36,124 nucleotides of DNA, taken from assembly GCA_964398035.1 (NCBI GenBank), contig CAYNLI010000014.1, positions 1 to 36,124 on the forward strand. The letters are read 5' to 3'. Origin of the DNA: Saonia sp964398035 (GTDB taxonomy: Bacteria; Bacteroidota; Bacteroidia; Flavobacteriales; Flavobacteriaceae). Positions within the stretch are counted from its first letter, which is position 1, and the number at the start of each line of letters is the position of its first letter. Below the pieces are notes generated by a model. It had not been told where the DNA came from. It did no database searches and saw nothing but the letters and a program-made list of their open reading frames with translations. The translations under genes were made by a program, and so were the position numbers. Positions 32,302 through 36,124 of this stretch are shown one piece after another.

Positions 32302-32910
32302 ATGGGGCTATTTGATAAGTTATTCGGAGGAGGAAAAAAGATTTCCAAAGAAACTGTGGAGACTAGGGGTGTACACATGCCCGACCTCAATATCCCTGTT
32401 GACGAAAAATTCACTATTTATTTCAAAAAAAATGGAGGAAAATTCCTTTACTGTGAATCTTTCTCTGAAATTTCTGAAGCTCTCAAAAACATTCTGACAG
32501 AAAACCAGTGGGAGAACCATCCTTTCTTTTCCATGAATCCAAGATTGGAAGAGAAATTCTCTAAAGAGAATATCACATTTACAGATAAAGCCCACAAAAG
32601 TGAAATTTTCTTTACTACTTGTGAGCATTTGGTTGCCCAAAATGGTTCTATTTTAGTCTGTTCCAATCAGCTTAAAGAGAAAAAACTTCATGAATTACCA
32701 TCAAACCTTATTGTATTTGCAACCACTAGCCAATTAGTGAATTCTATAGGTGAAGGCTTAAAAATCATAAAGAAAAAATACAAAGACCGCATACCAGCAA
32801 ACATTACCACTATAAAACATTTCCAATTGACCCCTGAAAACAAAAATGATTTCCTTTCTTATGGTAGTACTTCCAAAAATTTATATCTATTATTGATGGA
32901 AGATTTATAA
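32302..32910 (+). CDS. LUD-domain protein (LutC/YkgG-like)
   Basis: A 202-aa protein. After a short MGLFDKLFGGGKK N-terminus the middle to C-terminal part has the LUD pattern: AHKSEIFFTTCEHLVAQNGSI, LPSNLIVFATTSQLVNSIGEGL. Classical LutC works with LutA and LutB in lactate oxidation; neither is present nearby, so that role should not be assumed. Position between ftsH and cdsA (1-bp gap to cdsA) is an arrangement I recall in other Flavobacteriia. Confidence 0.8.
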   Translation: MGLFDKLFGGGKKISKETVETRGVHMPDLNIPVDEKFTIYFKKNGGKFLYCESFSEISEALKNILTENQWENHPFFSMNPRLEEKFSKENITFTDKAHKSEIFFTTCEHLVAQNGSILVCSNQLKEKKLHELPSNLIVFATTSQLVNSIGEGLKIIKKKYKDRIPANITTIKHFQLTPENKNDFLSYGSTSKNLYLLLMEDL

Positions 32911-32911
32911 T

Positions 32912-33715
32912 ATGAAAGAAATCCTTAGACGGTTGATTACTGGAGTTGTATTTGTTGTTCTACTACTGTCGACAATTTTTTTAAGCTCAGATGCTTTTGA
33001 TTTTTTATTCATGACCTTTGGTCTAATTTGTTTGTATGAGTACAAACGATTAGTTAGCCTTAAAGGCTATCACATTTTTATTGCATATTTGGCATTATGG
33101 TGGGCATACATTTACCTTATCAAAGATCAAACCCCTATTCTAATTTTACTGCTCTTGACAATAACTGTAAATTTCACATTATTAGTCTACCTATTTTCTA
33201 AAAAAGAACGATTGTTCAATACTATACAAAAATTTATTATTGGCCTTTTCTATATTGGGGGGGGGTGCATTTTCTTAACCATGATTCCCTATAAAAACAA
33301 TGATTTTGCCCACCTTTTAATAATGGGTGTTTTTATATTGATATGGGTAAATGATTCTTTTGCATATTTAGTTGGCATGAGCATCGGGCGTACAAAATTA
33401 TATCCAGCGGTTTCACCAAAAAAAACAATAGAAGGCTCTATTGGAGGTTTGGTTTTTGCAATAATAGCTGCTTATTTCATTGCAAAATATGACACCTCTC
33501 TAACATCAATTCAATGGGTTACATTAGCTGTAGTCATTGTTGTAATGGGTAGTTTAGGAGATTTGGTCGAGTCAAAATTTAAACGCATTGCAGGAGTCAA
33601 AGATAGCGGTGCTATTTTACCTGGTCACGGAGGAATGTTGGATCGCTTGGATAGTTTGGTCTTTGCTGCTCCATTTGCCTATTTAACTTTAAATATTTTT
33701 ATCAATGTTTCATAG
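32912..33715 (+). CDS. cdsA: Phosphatidate cytidylyltransferase
   Basis: Makes CDP-diacylglycerol from phosphatidate and CTP at the inner membrane. 267 aa with about eight membrane segments. The family signature runs from VSPKKTIEGSIGGL to SLGDLVESKFKRIAGVKDSG and ILPGHGGMLDRLDSL, containing the metal-binding acidic residues. A nine-G run at 33257-33265 encodes Gly116-118. It overlaps psd by 11 bp, so translation is likely coupled. Confidence 0.96.
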   Translation: MKEILRRLITGVVFVVLLLSTIFLSSDAFDFLFMTFGLICLYEYKRLVSLKGYHIFIAYLALWWAYIYLIKDQTPILILLLLTITVNFTLLVYLFSKKERLFNTIQKFIIGLFYIGGGCIFLTMIPYKNNDFAHLLIMGVFILIWVNDSFAYLVGMSIGRTKLYPAVSPKKTIEGSIGGLVFAIIAAYFIAKYDTSLTSIQWVTLAVVIVVMGSLGDLVESKFKRIAGVKDSGAILPGHGGMLDRLDSLVFAAPFAYLTLNIFINVS

Positions 33716-34373
33716 AGAAGGTCAAAAAATTATATTGATTACTTTTTTTATAGTTTGTGCCATGGTGCTTTTATCCCATTTTTACATTACCCTCCCTTGG
33801 TTAAAATGGAGTATGCAAATTTCTGCATTAACGCTATTAATAATAGTACTACAATTCTTTAGAAACCCAAAAAGACAGGTAAACCCAAATTTTAATGAAA
33901 TTTTGGCTCCCGTAGATGGCAAAGTAGTTGTTATTGAAGAAGTGGAAGAGACAGAGTATTTTAAAGATAAGCGCTTACAGGTATCAATTTTTATGTCACC
34001 TATAAATGTGCATGTTACTCGCTACTCGGCATCTGGCAGCATAAAATACTCCAAGTACCACCCCGGAAAATATTTGGTTGCATGGCATCCCAAATCAAGT
34101 ACTGAAAACGAACGTACAACAGTGGTCATTAACACACCAATGTTTGGGGATATTCTCTACAGACAAATTGCTGGAGCTTTGGCTAGACGAATAGTTAACT
34201 ATGCAGAAGTTGGCAAAAGCGTGCAGCAAGGTACAGATGCAGGGTTCATTAAATTTGGTTCTAGGGTAGATTTGTTCTTACCTTTAGATTGTGCCATAGC
34301 AGTAAAATTGGATCAAAAAGTAGTTGGTGCTAAAACTTGTATTGCCACTAAGGCAAAAAAGGATGAAAAATGA
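33705..34373 (+). CDS. psd: Phosphatidylserine decarboxylase (short type)
   Basis: Converts phosphatidylserine to phosphatidylethanolamine. 222 aa with an N-terminal pair of membrane helices (about 7-25 and 29-46). LAPVDGKVV, SIFMSPINVHVTRYSASG and the self-cleavage site in GFIKFGSRVDLFLP are present: Gly-Ser within FGSR matches the short bacterial/archaeal type rather than the LGST of the long type, and Ser becomes the pyruvoyl group. The start overlaps cdsA and the end overlaps the acyl-CoA-binding protein gene, each by 11 bp. Confidence 0.95.
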   Translation: MFHREGQKIILITFFIVCAMVLLSHFYITLPWLKWSMQISALTLLIIVLQFFRNPKRQVNPNFNEILAPVDGKVVVIEEVEETEYFKDKRLQVSIFMSPINVHVTRYSASGSIKYSKYHPGKYLVAWHPKSSTENERTTVVINTPMFGDILYRQIAGALARRIVNYAEVGKSVQQGTDAGFIKFGSRVDLFLPLDCAIAVKLDQKVVGAKTCIATKAKKDEK

Positions 34374-34629
34374 AAAATTACATAAGAACTTTACCAAAGC
34401 AGTTGAATTTGTAAACAGCTATGAGAAACCATTCCCAGCTGACCTTCTTTTAAAACTTTATGCCTACTATAAAATCGCCAATAAAAACTTTGGAAACCCA
34501 GGGAGCAGAACGCCCTTAATAAACGCTTTTAAGGCCAATGCCCTAATACAAGCAAAAGATATAAGCAGGGAACAAGCAATGAAAAGCTATATAAAATTGG
34601 TGAACAAAGAAATAAAGAAAAAAAAGTAG
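34363..34629 (+). CDS. Acyl-CoA-binding protein
   Basis: An 88-aa protein from the ATG at 34363, which gives the length typical of ACBPs; the frame opens 13 codons earlier inside psd, with non-family sequence. FTKAVEFVNSYEKP, LLLKLYAYYKIANKNFGNPG and INAFKANALIQAKDISREQAMKSYI follow the four-helix ACBP pattern, including the YAYYK acyl-CoA contact region. It binds long-chain acyl-CoA in the cytosol and probably links acyl supply to the phospholipid genes it overlaps. Confidence 0.9.
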   Translation: MKNEKLHKNFTKAVEFVNSYEKPFPADLLLKLYAYYKIANKNFGNPGSRTPLINAFKANALIQAKDISREQAMKSYIKLVNKEIKKKK

Positions 34630-34642
34630 TTCAAATTATTTT

Positions 34643-35911
34643 CTAAATGGTCACATTTACTTTAGCTGTTTCCTTTTCCCAGTATGTAAAATAAAGTCCT
34701 GCAAAAATGGTAATCAAAAAGTAAGCAACAATCAATAAACCACCCCAAGATATATAAGAATTAATCCCAAACCAATCTCCTGTATAGAAAATAAATGCCA
34801 TGCCAGCAATTCCACGTAAGACTTCTATCCATGCCGCGTATTTAGCCCTATCCATAAGGGTGGTGTATCCGTAAATTCCAACAAAGATAAAAGCTCCATA
34901 AAGCAACAATTCGTTTAAATCAAGATTAGCAAAATTATAGAACATAAAAAGCATCAGGAACATACTTATAAAGGTTTGACAAAAAGAGTACCATTTAAAA
35001 CTCAATGATGCCAGAGTTTTATACTTTTCAAAGTGGTAGACATCTTCAATAATTTCCACAGGGTATTTTTCCTTTACATCTCTTGGTCTCCATCCTGTTG
35101 GCATAAACCAAATACGCAACTTATCCCAATAACTATTAGCACGCCATGCATCTTGTGCCAACCTCCATAAGTGTTGAAAATTAATAAGAATAGGATTCCA
35201 TGTTTCTACAGGCTTTAAGACTCCATATTGTGGTGGCGCCTCATCCAATTCTTTCTGAAAAGTACCAAGCATACGATCCCATACACAGAAAATTGGAGAC
35301 AAGTTTTTATCAATATATTCTGGGTTGATGGCATGGTGCACTCTATGTTGGGAAGGGGTCACAATAACATACTCCAACCATCCTAATTTTCCAATATGCT
35401 TGGTGTGATACCAAAATTGAGCAAATAAATGTACGGGAGCTATAATCGCTATAATATTTGCTGGAACGCCTATTAGAGCAGCAGGAATAAGAAATAAAGC
35501 GAAAAAACCAAATAGATTAGAAATAGGTTGCCTTAAAGCACAAGCTAAATTATATTCTTCACTACTATGATGAATCATATGAGTATTCCAAAAATAATTG
35601 ATATGATGACTTAAACGATGGTTTAGATAACCAGCAAAGTCTATCGCAATAAACGCCAAGAACCAAACTAACCATGTGGTTTCAATTTCTATTAAGGACA
35701 AGTGTTCCAGAATAAAAGGGTATGATATTAAAACAACGCCCAATCCTAAAGAATCCTTAATAATATTGGTTAAACCAGAGCTAATGCCCGAAAGGGAATC
35801 CATGACATTGTGGGTTTGGTTTTTTACAAAATAACCATAAAGTACCTCAACACCCAAGAGCATTGTAAAAAAAGGAATGGCGTATAATAAGGCATTTGCG
35901 TATGCGTCCAT
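34643..35911 (-). CDS. Fatty acid hydroxylase / sterol desaturase superfamily membrane protein
   Basis: A 422-aa protein. I start at the Met at 35911 (MDAYANALLYAIPFF), before the first membrane helix; the frame opens 16 codons upstream. The di-iron histidine motifs are HRLSHH (after AGYLN), HMIHHSSEEYN, HTKHIG and HRVHHAINPEYID, the signature of the superfamily, and the extra C-terminal membrane helices resemble alkylglycerol monooxygenase-like members. An O2-dependent hydroxylase or ether-lipid/carotenoid-type enzyme in the inner membrane; substrate unknown. It converges on the ACBP gene with a 13-bp gap. Confidence 0.88.
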   Translation of the reverse strand: MDAYANALLYAIPFFTMLLGVEVLYGYFVKNQTHNVMDSLSGISSGLTNIIKDSLGLGVVLISYPFILEHLSLIEIETTWLVWFLAFIAIDFAGYLNHRLSHHINYFWNTHMIHHSSEEYNLACALRQPISNLFGFFALFLIPAALIGVPANIIAIIAPVHLFAQFWYHTKHIGKLGWLEYVIVTPSQHRVHHAINPEYIDKNLSPIFCVWDRMLGTFQKELDEAPPQYGVLKPVETWNPILINFQHLWRLAQDAWRANSYWDKLRIWFMPTGWRPRDVKEKYPVEIIEDVYHFEKYKTLASLSFKWYSFCQTFISMFLMLFMFYNFANLDLNELLLYGAFIFVGIYGYTTLMDRAKYAAWIEVLRGIAGMAFIFYTGDWFGINSYISWGGLLIVAYFLITIFAGLYFTYWEKETAKVNVTI

Positions 35912-35961
35912 AATGATTAAAGACTTAATTATTAAATGAATATACTGAAACTTAAACACAT

Positions 35962-36123
35962 TTAAAAAGAGTTCTTTGTTCTAAAAACAAAACCCTTACC
36001 ATGAATATTTTCTATTTTTATTGCTGGGTCATTTTCTAGGTACTTTCTTAAGCGGGTAATAAATACATTTAAACTTTTTTTATTAAAATAATCATTCTTA
36101 CCCCATAGCCTATTTAAAATATC
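35962..36123 (-). CDS. OmpR-family response regulator, C-terminal fragment at window edge
   Basis: The last 53 codons and stop of a gene that continues beyond the window. The fragment reads ILNRLWGKNDYFNKKSLNVF, then ITRLRKYLENDPAIKIENIH and GKGFVFRT, the winged-helix DNA-binding domain ending of an OmpR/PhoB-type regulator (recognition helix and C-terminal wing). Receiver domain not visible. It lies 50 bp upstream of the fatty acid hydroxylase start on the same strand. Confidence 0.85.
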   Translation of the reverse strand, partial: DILNRLWGKNDYFNKKSLNVFITRLRKYLENDPAIKIENIHGKGFVFRTKNSF

Positions 36124-36124
36124 T

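Noticed and set aside
34240..34290. Psd apparently lacking the LGST cleavage motif
   Set aside because: FGSR with preceding GFIK is the normal site of the short-type enzyme, so it is not defective.

Overview
The window is AT-rich chromosomal DNA that reads as a marine-type member of the Flavobacteriaceae (Bacteroidetes). Evidence: the gene families and their order (PASTA protein–RluD diverging from Ddl–CoaD; RsfS–FtsH–LUD protein–CdsA–Psd–acyl-CoA-binding protein), TAnnTTTG-type -7 promoter motifs, lack of strong Shine-Dalgarno sequences, and lipoprotein and Tat signals of flavobacterial style. I cannot name the genus. No rRNA, tRNA, CRISPR array, insertion sequence or prophage was seen.

Layout. 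1-1460: a terminator from an upstream gene and a convergent DoxX-like membrane protein. 1461-8415: a complete tryptophan operon, trpL-trpE-trpG-trpD-trpC-trpF-trpB-trpA plus a 70-aa membrane protein. It is controlled by a ribosome-mediated attenuator whose 16-aa leader peptide has three consecutive Trp codons. 8515-13476: a more accessory stretch with a secreted M20 peptidase, a Tat-exported Gfo/Idh/MocA oxidoreductase, a remnant of a cytochrome c peroxidase gene and an orphan AlbA_2 (Schlafen-type) protein. 13511-18405 (minus): pyruvate carboxylase followed by a TPR membrane protein and a uracil-DNA-glycosylase-superfamily protein. 18594-21508 (minus): small lipoprotein, YaaA, RluD-type pseudouridine synthase, PASTA protein. 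21608-25611: Ddl, CoaD, a multi-PAS histidine kinase and its overlapping single-domain response regulator. 25697-29836: M14 peptidase lipoprotein, NUDIX hydrolase, PyrE, SRPBCC protein, biotin ligase. 29914-34629: RsfS, FtsH, LUD protein, then a phospholipid block CdsA, Psd, acyl-CoA-binding protein. 34643-36124 (minus): fatty acid hydroxylase-family membrane enzyme and the C-terminal end of an OmpR-type response regulator.

Working together: trpE-A carry chorismate to tryptophan. Pyruvate carboxylase would need biotinylation by the BirA-type ligase encoded 11 kb away. Ddl and the PASTA protein point to peptidoglycan, and CdsA and Psd make phosphatidylethanolamine.

The most unusual feature is a set of short palindromic repeats of several families scattered through the trp operon and one gene beyond it. 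Several lie in frame inside proteins: the N-terminus of TrpG, an internal loop of TrpF, the C-terminus of TrpF, and a CHPERSRRE-type peptide inside the DNA-glycosylase-like protein. This resembles Rickettsia palindromic elements, which also insert in coding sequence. The second notable feature is the nudix/pyrE divergent pair, whose start codons are 7 bp apart and whose candidate promoters lie over or inside each other's genes.
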